NCBI GenBank assembly: GCA_028292185.1
Contig: JAQGMT010000484.1
Coordinates: forward strand, 1-7,645
Origin: Ramlibacter sp.
GTDB lineage: Bacteria > Pseudomonadota > Gammaproteobacteria > Burkholderiales > Burkholderiaceae_C
Direction of reading: 5' to 3'
DNA: 7,645 bases
The position numbers and the translations under genes were made by a program. The notes below the pieces were generated by a model. That model was given only the letters and a program-made list of their open reading frames with translations. It did no database searches and had not been told where the DNA came from. This document shows, one piece after another, positions 1 through 6,920 of this stretch (its first letter is position 1; the number at the start of each line of letters is the position of its first letter).

Positions 1-1
1 C

Positions 2-559
2 TTCGCCGGCCTGAGCGTCGGCCTGGCCATGGCCATCGTGCTGGTGTACCTGCTGGTGGTGGTGAACTTCCAGTCGTGGATCGACGCGGCCATCATCATC
101 GCCGCGCTGCCGGCCGCGCTGGCGGGCCTCGCCTGGATGTTGTTCATCACCGGCACCACGCTCAGCGTGCCGGCGCTCACCGGCGCCATCATGACGATGG
201 GTGTCGCCACGGCCAACAGTATTCTGGTGATCGCCTTCGCGCGGCAGCAGCGCGAGGCGGGCTCGACGCCGCTGGCCGCGGCGCTCGAAGCCGGTGAAAC
301 CCGCATCCGGCCCGTGCTGATGACGGCACTGGCGATGATCATCGGCATGATTCCGATGGCGCTCGGCCTGGGCGAAGGCGGCGAGCAGAATGCGCCCCTG
401 GGCCGCGCCGTGATCGGCGGGCTGCTGTTCGCCACCGTCTCCACGCTCCTGTTCGTGCCGGTGCTTTACGCGGGCGTGCACGAGCGGCTCGCGCGCCGCG
501 CCGAACGCCGCGCCTTGCTTGCCGCATCCCATTCGCACCCGCTGCCCCAGGAAGGCTGA
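2..559 (+). CDS. RND (HAE1-type) efflux pump inner-membrane permease, C-terminal part (5' truncated by window edge)
   Basis: This is the last 185 or so residues of a proton-driven RND exporter, which takes substrates from the inner membrane and periplasm and passes them to an outer-membrane channel. The reading frame is open from base 2, so the true start lies outside the window and the internal ATG at 29 is not the start. Five hydrophobic stretches match TM8-TM12 of AcrB-like pumps. Family hallmarks are visible: VVVNFQSW at the end of TM8, PALTGAIMTMGVATANSIL in TM10, RPVLMTALAMIIGMIPMALG in TM11, then GEGGEQNAPLGRAVIGGL leading into TM12. The GVATANSIL and GGEQNAPLG forms point to the subgroup of RND pumps common in alpha- and betaproteobacteria rather than to AcrB or MexB proper. 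The adaptor gene starts 4 bp after the stop, so the two are co-transcribed. Substrate cannot be told from this fragment because the porter domains are missing. Confidence 0.93.
   Translation, partial: FAGLSVGLAMAIVLVYLLVVVNFQSWIDAAIIIAALPAALAGLAWMLFITGTTLSVPALTGAIMTMGVATANSILVIAFARQQREAGSTPLAAALEAGETRIRPVLMTALAMIIGMIPMALGLGEGGEQNAPLGRAVIGGLLFATVSTLLFVPVLYAGVHERLARRAERRALLAASHSHPLPQEG
549..555 (+). promoter_or_regulatory. Ribosome binding site of the adaptor gene
   Basis: The purine run AGGAAGG ends 8 bases before the ATG at 564 and lies inside the last codons of the pump gene. It supports the 564 start (protein beginning MSQESH) over the upstream in-frame ATG at 519, which would sit deep inside the pump gene and add 15 unlikely residues. 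Confidence 0.7.
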
Positions 560-563
560 ACGC

Positions 564-1787
564 ATGTCCCAAGAGAGTCATTCCCCACCCGCCATGGATG
601 CTGCCGCCGGAGAGGCCGAGTTGCTGCAACGCCGGCAGGTGGCGCGGCGCTCCCGCATCGCCGCGATCGTGGTGGTGCTGCTGCTGGCCGCGGGCGCCGC
701 GCGCACGGTGGTCAGCCGCATGAGCAACGGTCATGCGCTGGAAGCCGGCGCGGCCCAAAGCGCGATCACTTACGTCAAGACCACCCTGGTGAAGCCGGCC
801 GGCACCGGCCAGGCCATGAACCTGCCCGGCACCTTGCAAGGCTTCGTGCAAGCGCCCGTGTCGGCGCGCGCGGGCGGTTACCTGCGCCGCTGGACCAAGG
901 ACATCGGCAGCCAGGTGAAGCAGGGCGAATTGCTGGCGGAGATCGAGACGCCGGAGCTTGACCAGCAATTGAGCCAGGCCGTGGCCGCGCGCAACCAGAC
1001 CGCTTCCAGCCTCGAGCTGGCCAAGAGCACCGTGGACCGCTGGGAGGCGCTGCGCAAGCGCGACGCGGTGTCGCAGCAGGAGCTGGAAGAAAGGCGCAGC
1101 GGCTACGCGCAGGCGCGCGCCACCCTGGCCGGCGCCGACGCCAACGTCGAGCGGCTGCGCCAGCTGGAAAACTTCAAGCGTGTCACAGCGCCGTTCTCGG
1201 GCGTCATCACGCGCCGCAACGTGGACATCGGCGACCTCATCGACAGCAACAAGCCCTTGTTCACCCTGTCGCAAACCGATCCGCTGCGGGTGTACGTGAA
1301 CGTGCCGCAGGCTTACGCCCAACTGGTCAAGCCGGGCCAGGCGGCGGTGGTGACTCAGAGCGAGCTGCGCGATCGCACGTTCAACGGCAAGGTGGCCCGC
1401 ACGGCCGGCTCCATCGACGCCAGCACCCGCACCATGCAAGTTGAAATCACGCTGGGCAATCGCGACGGCGCCTTGCTGCCCGGCGCGTTCGTCAACGTCG
1501 AATTGGCGGCGGCGCCGAGCGGCGCGCTCACCATCCCGGCCAATGCCGTGTTGTTCCGCAGCCAGGGCCCGCTGGTGGCGAAGGTGGAGGCGGGCGGCAG
1601 CGTGCGCCTGCAGCCCGTGCGCCTGGGCCGCAACTACGGCGACACGATCGAAGTCACTTCGGGCCTGTCCGGCAACGAGTCGCTGGTGCTGAACCCGTCG
1701 GATGCGCTCGCCGACGGGGACAAGGTGCAGGTGGTGGCCGACGCGAATCCCACCGGCTCTTCGCCCGCGGCCAAGGCCACACCGTGA
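564..1787 (+). CDS. RND efflux periplasmic adaptor subunit (membrane fusion protein, HlyD/AcrA family)
   Basis: The 407-residue protein is the periplasmic adaptor that couples the inner-membrane RND pump to the outer-membrane channel. It has a basic cytoplasmic N-terminus (RRQVARRSR), one membrane anchor at about residues 31-49 and no lipobox, so it is held by the anchor rather than by a lipid. The first half of the biotinyl-lipoyl domain is at about 97-130 (VSARAGGYLRRW, then DIGSQVKQGELLAEIETPEL). An alpha-helical hairpin follows at about 131-200, rich in Gln, Ala and Glu. The second lipoyl half is at about 205-232 (VTAPFSGVITRRNVDIGD), the beta-barrel at about 240-315, and the membrane-proximal domain (TIPANAVLF onward) runs to about 390. 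The tail is low complexity (Pro, Ser, Ala, Lys). The length is normal for the family. The start at 564 is supported by the AGGAAGG site; the stop overlaps the start of the outer-membrane factor gene. Confidence 0.93.
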   Translation: MSQESHSPPAMDAAAGEAELLQRRQVARRSRIAAIVVVLLLAAGAARTVVSRMSNGHALEAGAAQSAITYVKTTLVKPAGTGQAMNLPGTLQGFVQAPVSARAGGYLRRWTKDIGSQVKQGELLAEIETPELDQQLSQAVAARNQTASSLELAKSTVDRWEALRKRDAVSQQELEERRSGYAQARATLAGADANVERLRQLENFKRVTAPFSGVITRRNVDIGDLIDSNKPLFTLSQTDPLRVYVNVPQAYAQLVKPGQAAVVTQSELRDRTFNGKVARTAGSIDASTRTMQVEITLGNRDGALLPGAFVNVELAAAPSGALTIPANAVLFRSQGPLVAKVEAGGSVRLQPVRLGRNYGDTIEVTSGLSGNESLVLNPSDALADGDKVQVVADANPTGSSPAAKATP

Positions 1788-3190
1788 AGATGCGTGGGTG
1801 GTGGGCGGCTGCGGCCGCGGTGGTGCTGGGCGGCTGCGCGAGCGCGCCGCCTTATGTTCGCCCCGACGTCGAGATGCCGGCGGCGTGGAAACTCGATGCG
1901 CCTTGGCAGGAAGCCAAGCCCAGCGACGCCAGCGTGCGCGGCCCGTGGTGGCAGCGCTTCGGCGACGCGCAACTCGACGCGCTGCAGGAGCAGGCGCTGG
2001 CCGCCAGCCCGACGCTGGAAGCGGCCGTCGCCCGGCTGGCGCAGGCGCGCGCTTCGGTCGACGTCGCTTCCGCGGGGCTGTTCCCGCAGCTCGGACTTTC
2101 GGGCCGCGCCGCGCGCCAGAAAATTTCCGCGGACCGGCCCCTCACCAACTACAACACGCCGAATTTCTCGACGGTGCAGAACGACTACGGGCTGTCGTTC
2201 AACGTCGCGTACGAGGCCGATCTTTTCGGCCGCGTGCGCGGCACGGTGAACGCGGCGCAGGCTTCGGCCGAACAGGCCGCCGCGGATTTGCAGAACGTGC
2301 GGCTGGTGCTGGCGTCGGACCTGGCCGGGAATTACTTCAACCTGCGCGAGCTGGACATCGAACTGGAGGTCCTGGCGCAGTCCATCGCATTGCAGCGGCG
2401 CGCGCTCGACCTCACCACCACCCGCCACGAACTGGGCGCCACCTCGGGCCTCGATGTGGCGCAGCAGCAGGCATTGCTCGACACGACCTTGACGCAAGTG
2501 GACTTGCTGCAGCGCCAGCGCGATCAGTTCGAGCATGCGATCGCCGCGTTGGCCGGGCGGCCCGCGCCCTTGTTCACGCTCGCGCCCGAAACGGGGCCGC
2601 GCACCCCGCCCGCCGTGCCGCTGGGCCTGCCCGCCGACATCCTGCAGCGCCGCCCCGACGTTGCGTCGGCCGAGCGGGCCATGGCATCGGCCAACGCGCA
2701 GATCGGCGTCGCGCGCGCCGCGTACTACCCGAACATCACGCTGGGTCCGTCCCTGGGCGTGGACAGCCGCGGCCTGTCCAGCCTGTTCAGCGCATCCAGC
2801 CTGTTGTGGTCCCTGGGCGTTTCCGTGGCGCAGCCGCTGTTCGATTTCGGGCGAACCGATGCCAATGTCGCGTTCACACAGGCGGGTTACCAGCTCACGG
2901 TGGCCAACTACCGGCGGGTGGTGCTCACCGCGATGCAAGAGGTCGAGGACGGCATCACCGGCAGCGCGGCGCTCGATCGGGCGCTGGTGCAGGCGCGGCT
3001 GGCCGAGCAGAGCGCGGCGCGCGTGCTGCAGCTGGCGAACGACCGCTATGAAGGCGGCGCCACCACCTACCTGGAAGTGATCACCGCGCAGCAGTCGCTC
3101 CTGAATGCGCAGCGGCAAGTGGCGCAGCTGGTCGGGCAGCGGCTGCTGGTGGCCGTGCTGCTGGTGAAGGCGCTGGGCGGCGACTGGTAG
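1784..3190 (+). CDS. RND efflux outer-membrane channel lipoprotein (OMF, NodT/OprM-like family)
   Basis: This 468-residue TolC-type protein would form the trimeric outer-membrane duct of the efflux complex. It begins with a short lipoprotein signal peptide: basic start, Ala/Val core, then VVLGGC, with the lipid-modified Cys at residue 18. The NodT/OprM hallmarks follow: YVRPDVEMPAAW just after the signal, WWQRFGDAQLDAL at about 55-67, ADILQRRPDVASAERAM at about 284-300, then ANAQIGVARAAYYPNITL, and PLFDFGRT at about 351-358. Two OEP repeats cover about 64-255 and 290-465. The chosen start is GTG at 1784, which overlaps the adaptor stop as GTGA and has AAGG 7 bases upstream. An ATG two codons later (1790) is possible and would change only the first two residues. 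Pump, adaptor and channel genes are contiguous, so the complex is encoded together. Confidence 0.93.
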   Translation: MKMRGWWAAAAAVVLGGCASAPPYVRPDVEMPAAWKLDAPWQEAKPSDASVRGPWWQRFGDAQLDALQEQALAASPTLEAAVARLAQARASVDVASAGLFPQLGLSGRAARQKISADRPLTNYNTPNFSTVQNDYGLSFNVAYEADLFGRVRGTVNAAQASAEQAAADLQNVRLVLASDLAGNYFNLRELDIELEVLAQSIALQRRALDLTTTRHELGATSGLDVAQQQALLDTTLTQVDLLQRQRDQFEHAIAALAGRPAPLFTLAPETGPRTPPAVPLGLPADILQRRPDVASAERAMASANAQIGVARAAYYPNITLGPSLGVDSRGLSSLFSASSLLWSLGVSVAQPLFDFGRTDANVAFTQAGYQLTVANYRRVVLTAMQEVEDGITGSAALDRALVQARLAEQSAARVLQLANDRYEGGATTYLEVITAQQSLLNAQRQVAQLVGQRLLVAVLLVKALGGDW

Positions 3191-3317
3191 CAGGGCGCGC
3201 GGCGGCGGCGCCGGCCGCACACCGCGCGCGCGGCGCCGGTTAAAGTGCGCCAGCGCCCGCCCGCGCCGGCACTGTCCGGCATGTCGTATCCTCACGCATG
3301 CTCGCTCCCCGCTGATC
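3191..3317 (+). other. Intergenic spacer between efflux operon and two-component system
   Basis: This 127-bp gap is extremely GC-rich. It holds an 8-bp inverted repeat, GCGCGCGG (3195-3202) with CCGCGCGC (3222-3229), and two copies of the palindrome-bearing CGGCGCCGG (3206-3214 and 3231-3239). A hairpin could form after the channel gene, but no T-tract follows, so it is not a standard Rho-independent terminator. I see no convincing -35/-10 pair and no clear Shine-Dalgarno before the regulator ATG at 3318. Whether the regulator genes are read through from the efflux operon or have their own promoter cannot be told from the sequence. Confidence 0.45.
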
Positions 3318-4016
3318 ATGCGAATCCTTTTGGTCGAAGACGACGACGTGCTGAGCCAGGCCGTGAGACGCAGCCTGGAGCGGGCGAGCCATCGCGTCGA
3401 TCTGGCGCGCTCGGTCGAAGAAGCCGACCACTGGTGGCGGGTGCAGGTGTTCGACGCCATCCTGCTCGATCTGAACCTGCCGCTGTCGCGCCATGAGCGC
3501 AGCGGCCTGGGCAGCGGGCTCACCGCCTTGCGCGCCGCACGGTCGCGTGGCGACCGCACCCCCGTGCTGGTGCTGACTTCGCGCGATCGCACCGAAGAGC
3601 GCATCGCCGGCCTCGACGCCGGCGCCGACGATTACCTGGGCAAGCCGTTCGATCTGGGTGAAGTGGAGGCACGCTTGCGGGCCCTGGTGCGCCGCGCGAG
3701 CGGCACCGGGGACAGGGTCGCGGTGGGCGAACTGGTGCTGGACCGGCGCGCCCGCCGCTTCTTCCTCGCGGACGAGGCACTCTCCCTGCCGGCGCGGGAA
3801 TTCGAGGTGCTCAGCGAACTGATGACGCCGCCGGGCCGCGTGGTGAGCAAGCGCGACCTGTCGCGGCGCCTGTCGGAGGCGGACGGCGTACTGGGGGACA
3901 ACGCGCTCGAGGCATTCATCTCGCGCTTGCGGCGCAAGCTGGCCGGCACCGGCGCCGCGATCCGCACGCTGCGCGGCCTCGGGTATGTGGTGGAGGAAGA
4001 TGCCGGCGCGCGCTGA
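3318..4016 (+). CDS. OmpR/PhoB-family response regulator (TctD/QseB-like)
   Basis: This 232-residue DNA-binding response regulator is presumably phosphorylated by the overlapping kinase. The receiver domain spans about 1-120. The acidic pair is D8 and D9 (LLVEDDD), the phospho-acceptor is D51 (ILLDLNLP), the switch residue is T87 (VLVLTSRD) and the conserved Lys is K109 (DDYLGKPFD). The winged-helix domain (about 128-228) has LPAREFEVLSELM, GRVVSKRDLSRRL and the typical end FISRLRRKL...IRTLRGLGYVVEE. Unusually, the loop after D51 is about 8 residues longer than in TctD/QseB-type regulators: PLSRHERSGLGSGLTAL replaces the usual short form such as PGMDGLEVL. The start is the ATG at 3318, which places MRILLVEDD at the N-terminus as expected, although no good ribosome binding site precedes it. 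The kinase start lies inside the 3' end of this gene, indicating coupled translation. Confidence 0.93.
   Translation: MRILLVEDDDVLSQAVRRSLERASHRVDLARSVEEADHWWRVQVFDAILLDLNLPLSRHERSGLGSGLTALRAARSRGDRTPVLVLTSRDRTEERIAGLDAGADDYLGKPFDLGEVEARLRALVRRASGTGDRVAVGELVLDRRARRFFLADEALSLPAREFEVLSELMTPPGRVVSKRDLSRRLSEADGVLGDNALEAFISRLRRKLAGTGAAIRTLRGLGYVVEEDAGAR
3992..3996 (+). promoter_or_regulatory. Probable ribosome binding site of the sensor kinase gene
   Basis: GGAGG, within TGGAGGAAG, lies just ahead of the ATG at 4000, though the 3-base spacing is short. It favours 4000 over the in-frame ATG at 3985, which has no purine-rich sequence upstream. Confidence 0.4.
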
Positions 4017-5400
4017 GCACGCCAGCGCCAAGCCGAGCTTGCACCGACGGCTGGGCCGCCACGTGCTGCTGCCGCTCGCGTTGACCTGGAGCCTGGGCAG
4101 CGTCGTCGTGCTGACCGTGGGCGGCCACTTCGCGGCGCAGGCGTTCGACCGCGCGCTGCTGGACGACGCGTACGCGCTGGCGGCGCATGTCCACAAGCAG
4201 GGTGAGGGGCTGGCGCTGGATCTGACGCCGCAGGAAATGCGCACGCTGCTGTTCAACCAGAACGAGTCGGTTTACTTCGCGGTGATCACGCCCGGCGGCC
4301 AACGCATCGCCGGTGAACAAGGGCTGCCGCCGGCGCGCATTCCCGAAGGCGCGTCCTACCAGTTCTCGGAATTGCCGTTCCAGGGCACGCGGGTGCGAAG
4401 CGTGACCATGCGCCGGGACGAGCCGGTGCCGTTCACCGTGGTGATGGCGCAGACCACGGCCAGCCGCACCCAGCTGCTGCAGCAGCTGCTGATTTATTCG
4501 GGGCTGGTGCAGCTGTGGCTGCTGGTGGTACTGGCGTGGTGGCTCAGGCGCATCATCGAGCGCGATCTGCGCCCGTTGACGGACCTGCAGCATGCGCTGG
4601 ATGGGCGCAATGCCGGCGAACTCGCGCCGCTGCCGGTCACGCTCACCGAAGACGCCACGACGCGCGACGTGCAGCGCCTCGGGGACGCGGTGAATTCCTT
4701 GCTGGGGCGGCTGCAACAGAGCCTGGCGGCGCAACGCGAGTTCGCCGGCAACGTCGCGCACGAGCTGCGCACGCCGCTGGCCGGCATCCGCGCGCAGGCG
4801 AGTCTGGCGCTGACGCAGGACGACCCCGCCGTGTGGCGTGCCGAGTTGCAAGGCATCGTGGTCGCGCAGGAACGCGCCAGCCGCCTGGTCGACCAGCTGC
4901 TCGCTCTGGCCCGGGCGGGGGAAGCCAGCGCGGGCCTGAAGCTCGAATCCGTGGCCCTCAACGAAGTGGTGCGCGACGTGGTGCTGCGTTTATTGCCCAA
5001 GGCCGACGCCCTGGGCGTGGACCTGGGAGCCGAAGGCCTGGACGAACCGGTGCAGGTGCGCGGCGACATTGCGCTGCTGGAAGGCATCCTCACCAACCTC
5101 CTGGACAACGCGTTCCGGTATGGCGGCGGCGCGGCGCCGCGGGTGACCGTGAGCTTGCAGCGCGACGACCGGGCGATCACGCTCTCGGTCAGCGACAACG
5201 GGCCGGGACTGGCCGATGCGGACGCAGGCCAACTGACGCAGCGCTGGATGCAAGGCGCGCAAGGCCACGAGCTGGGGCAAGGCGCGGGATTGGGCCTGGC
5301 GATCGTGCGCCGCTATGCCGATTTGCTGAATGCGCAGTTCACGCTGGAGCCCGGCGCTGGCGGACAGGGCCTGTCCGCCAGATTGCGCTTTCCGCTCTAG
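4000..5400 (+). CDS. Sensor histidine kinase, TctE/QseC-like, partner of the upstream response regulator
   Basis: This 466-residue inner-membrane kinase has two membrane segments at about 22-44 and 162-181. They flank a periplasmic sensor region of about 115 residues that resembles the two-component kinase N-terminal (2CSK_N) type seen in TctE and QseC (FDRALLDDAYALAAHV, then YFAVITPGGQRIAGEQGLP). A short linker (RDLRPLTDLQHAL) leads to the kinase core. The H-box histidine is H254 (FAGNVAHELRTPLAG), the N-box is NLLDNAFRYGGG with N370, the G1 box is VSDNGPGL at about 397-404, and the G2 box is GAGLGLAIV at about 428-435. The F-box position reads QRWMQG rather than the more usual RFYRG. The start at 4000 overlaps the regulator gene by 17 bp; an alternative ATG at 3985 would add five residues. 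The stop shares the CTAG at 5397-5400 with the stop of the convergent tctA gene. The ligand is unknown; a carboxylate is plausible by analogy to TctE. Confidence 0.92.
   Translation: MPARAEHASAKPSLHRRLGRHVLLPLALTWSLGSVVVLTVGGHFAAQAFDRALLDDAYALAAHVHKQGEGLALDLTPQEMRTLLFNQNESVYFAVITPGGQRIAGEQGLPPARIPEGASYQFSELPFQGTRVRSVTMRRDEPVPFTVVMAQTTASRTQLLQQLLIYSGLVQLWLLVVLAWWLRRIIERDLRPLTDLQHALDGRNAGELAPLPVTLTEDATTRDVQRLGDAVNSLLGRLQQSLAAQREFAGNVAHELRTPLAGIRAQASLALTQDDPAVWRAELQGIVVAQERASRLVDQLLALARAGEASAGLKLESVALNEVVRDVVLRLLPKADALGVDLGAEGLDEPVQVRGDIALLEGILTNLLDNAFRYGGGAAPRVTVSLQRDDRAITLSVSDNGPGLADADAGQLTQRWMQGAQGHELGQGAGLGLAIVRRYADLLNAQFTLEPGAGGQGLSARLRFPL
5357..5381. repeat. Perfect 12-bp inverted repeat at the convergent kinase/tctA junction
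   Basis: CTGGCGGACAGG (5357-5368) and CCTGTCCGCCAG (5370-5381) are exact inverted copies around one central base. In RNA they allow a 10-bp stem with a GGGCC loop. The repeat codes for the C-terminal residues of the kinase on the + strand. On the - strand it lies 15 bases past the tctA stop, where a transcript-end hairpin would be expected. Neither flank has a strong T-tract, so it is not a textbook intrinsic terminator; a role in 3'-end formation or stability is inference. Confidence 0.55.
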
Positions 5401-6920
5401 GCTTCTGCAATCACCGGCGGCAGCTTGCCGGCCGCCTTGTTCTTGCGGGCCTGCAGGAAGAACGCGATCAGCTGCCAGACGATGAACACCATGATCACGC
5501 CGATCAAGGTGCCGCTGATCGGCCGCGTGAAGAACGGGACGAAACTGCCGCGGCTGAGCAGCAGCGCACGGCGGAAGTTTTCTTCCAGCATCGGGCCGAG
5601 GATGAAGCCCAGCATCAGTGGCGCGGCATCGAGGTCCAGGCGCAGGAACAGGTAGCCGATGAAGCCGAACGTGGCGGTGATGAAGACGTCGTCCAGGTTG
5701 TTGTTGACGCTGTAGGTGCCGATGCAAACGAAGAACAGGATCGACGGAAACAGCACGCTGTACGGGATCTTGAACACCGACAGCCAGTACCGCACCAGGG
5801 GCACGTTCAAGGTGATCAGGAACACGTTGCCGACCCACATGCTGGCCACCAGGCCCCAGAACAAGTCGGGATGGCCGGCGATCATGTTCGGGCCGGGCTG
5901 GATGCCTTTGATGATGAAGGCGGCCATCATCAGCGCCATCACGGCGTTCTCCGGGATGCCGATGCTCATGAGCGGAATGAAACTGGTGCGGGCAGCCGCT
6001 TCGTCGGCCGCCGCTTGACCGGCCACGCCTTCGATGGCGCCGTTGCCGATTTCATGCCGGTATTTGCTGACCTTCTTGTCCAGCGCGTAGGCGGCGAACT
6101 GCGCGATCACCGGGCCGCCGCCGGGCAGGATGCCCATGAACGAGCCGATCACGCTGCCGCGCAAGGCGCTGGGGATGATGCGCTTGAACTCCGGCCACGT
6201 GGGCATGAGCTTGATGGCGCCGTTGAACGGCGTGCGCTCGTCCTTGTTGTCCAGGTTCTTGGTGATCTCGGCGATGCCGAAGCAGCCCAAGGCGATGCTC
6301 ACGAGGCCGACGCCGTCGGCCAGGAAGGGCAGGCCGCCGGTGAACCGCTCCATGCCGCTGTTCACGTCGGTGCCGATCTGTCCCAGCAGCACGCCGATCA
6401 GGCACATGGCCATGCCATTGAGCAGGCTGCCGGTGGTGACGAAGCTGACGCAGACGAAGCCCACCAGCATCAGCGCGCAGTAGTCGGCGGGCCCGAACAG
6501 GAAGGCCACTTCGCCCAGCATCGGCGCGAAGAATGACAGCACCACGATGGCGACGGTGCCGCCAATGAAGCTGGAGACGCCCGCGGTGAACAAGGCCAGG
6601 CCGGTTCGACCCTGCAGCGTCATCTGATAGCCGTCGATGCAGGCCACGATGCTGCTGGCGTGCGGGATCTTCATCGTGATCGCGCTCACGCTGTCGCCGT
6701 ACTGCGCGCCGTAGTAGATGCCGGCCAGCATGATCAGCGCGCCGCCGGTCGGAATCGAATACGTCAGCGGCAGCAAGATGCTGATGGTCGCCAGCGGGCC
6801 GAGCCCGGGCAGCAGGCCGACCAGCGTGCCGACGGTGCAGCCGATCGCGCAGAACAACAGGTTCTGCCAGGTGAGCGCGTGCGAGAAACCGAACGCGAGG
6901 TTGTGTAGGACTTCCATCAT
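5397..6920 (-). CDS. tctA: Tripartite tricarboxylate transporter (TTT) large membrane subunit TctA, divergent
   Basis: This 507-residue protein is the 12-TM-class large permease subunit of a TTT secondary transporter, which imports carboxylates delivered by a periplasmic binding protein. TctA features visible are VGLLPGLGPLATISILLPLTY at about 34-54 (with a matching glycine-rich GILPGGGP at 263-270 in the second half), IDGYQMTLQGRTGLAL (95-110), GAIEGVAG (294-301), IPLMSIGIP (315-323), IKGIQPGP (337-344) and LGFILGPMLEENFRRAL (437-453). Several usually invariant loops differ from the common form: YGDSVSAITMKIPHASS (74-90) where most members have about YGGSTTSILLNIPGEASS; GQAAADEAAA (301-310) instead of about APESANNAAA; and GIPENAVMA (321-329) instead of about GIPGSATTA. 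These comparisons are from memory of the family. The start ATG overlaps the tctB stop by one base, and a second ATG follows at once (6917). No Shine-Dalgarno is seen, so translation is probably coupled to tctB. Confidence 0.92.
   Translation of the reverse strand: MMEVLHNLAFGFSHALTWQNLLFCAIGCTVGTLVGLLPGLGPLATISILLPLTYSIPTGGALIMLAGIYYGAQYGDSVSAITMKIPHASSIVACIDGYQMTLQGRTGLALFTAGVSSFIGGTVAIVVLSFFAPMLGEVAFLFGPADYCALMLVGFVCVSFVTTGSLLNGMAMCLIGVLLGQIGTDVNSGMERFTGGLPFLADGVGLVSIALGCFGIAEITKNLDNKDERTPFNGAIKLMPTWPEFKRIIPSALRGSVIGSFMGILPGGGPVIAQFAAYALDKKVSKYRHEIGNGAIEGVAGQAAADEAAARTSFIPLMSIGIPENAVMALMMAAFIIKGIQPGPNMIAGHPDLFWGLVASMWVGNVFLITLNVPLVRYWLSVFKIPYSVLFPSILFFVCIGTYSVNNNLDDVFITATFGFIGYLFLRLDLDAAPLMLGFILGPMLEENFRRALLLSRGSFVPFFTRPISGTLIGVIMVFIVWQLIAFFLQARKNKAAGKLPPVIAEA

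Noticed and set aside
339..1439. A 366-codon - strand open frame opposite the pump and adaptor genes
   Set aside because: It has shadow composition, no motifs and spans a real gene boundary.
1634..3604. A 656-codon open frame on the - strand opposite the adaptor, channel and regulator genes
   Set aside because: It crosses three unrelated genes plus an intergenic spacer, gives an Arg/Gln/His-rich translation with no recognisable motif, and is fully explained as an antisense shadow.
5716..6018. A + strand frame of 100 codons with Met-rich content opposite tctA
   Set aside because: It is antisense to conserved TctA coding sequence, has no ribosome binding site and no family resemblance.
4515..6536. 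A 673-codon open frame on the + strand running through the kinase 3' half and opposite tctA
   Set aside because: Its translation is Arg/Ala/Gly-rich, then Asp/His/Gln/Glu-rich, without domains. It lies out of frame with the kinase and antisense to the clear TctA protein. Stop codons are rare in alternate frames of such GC-rich genes.
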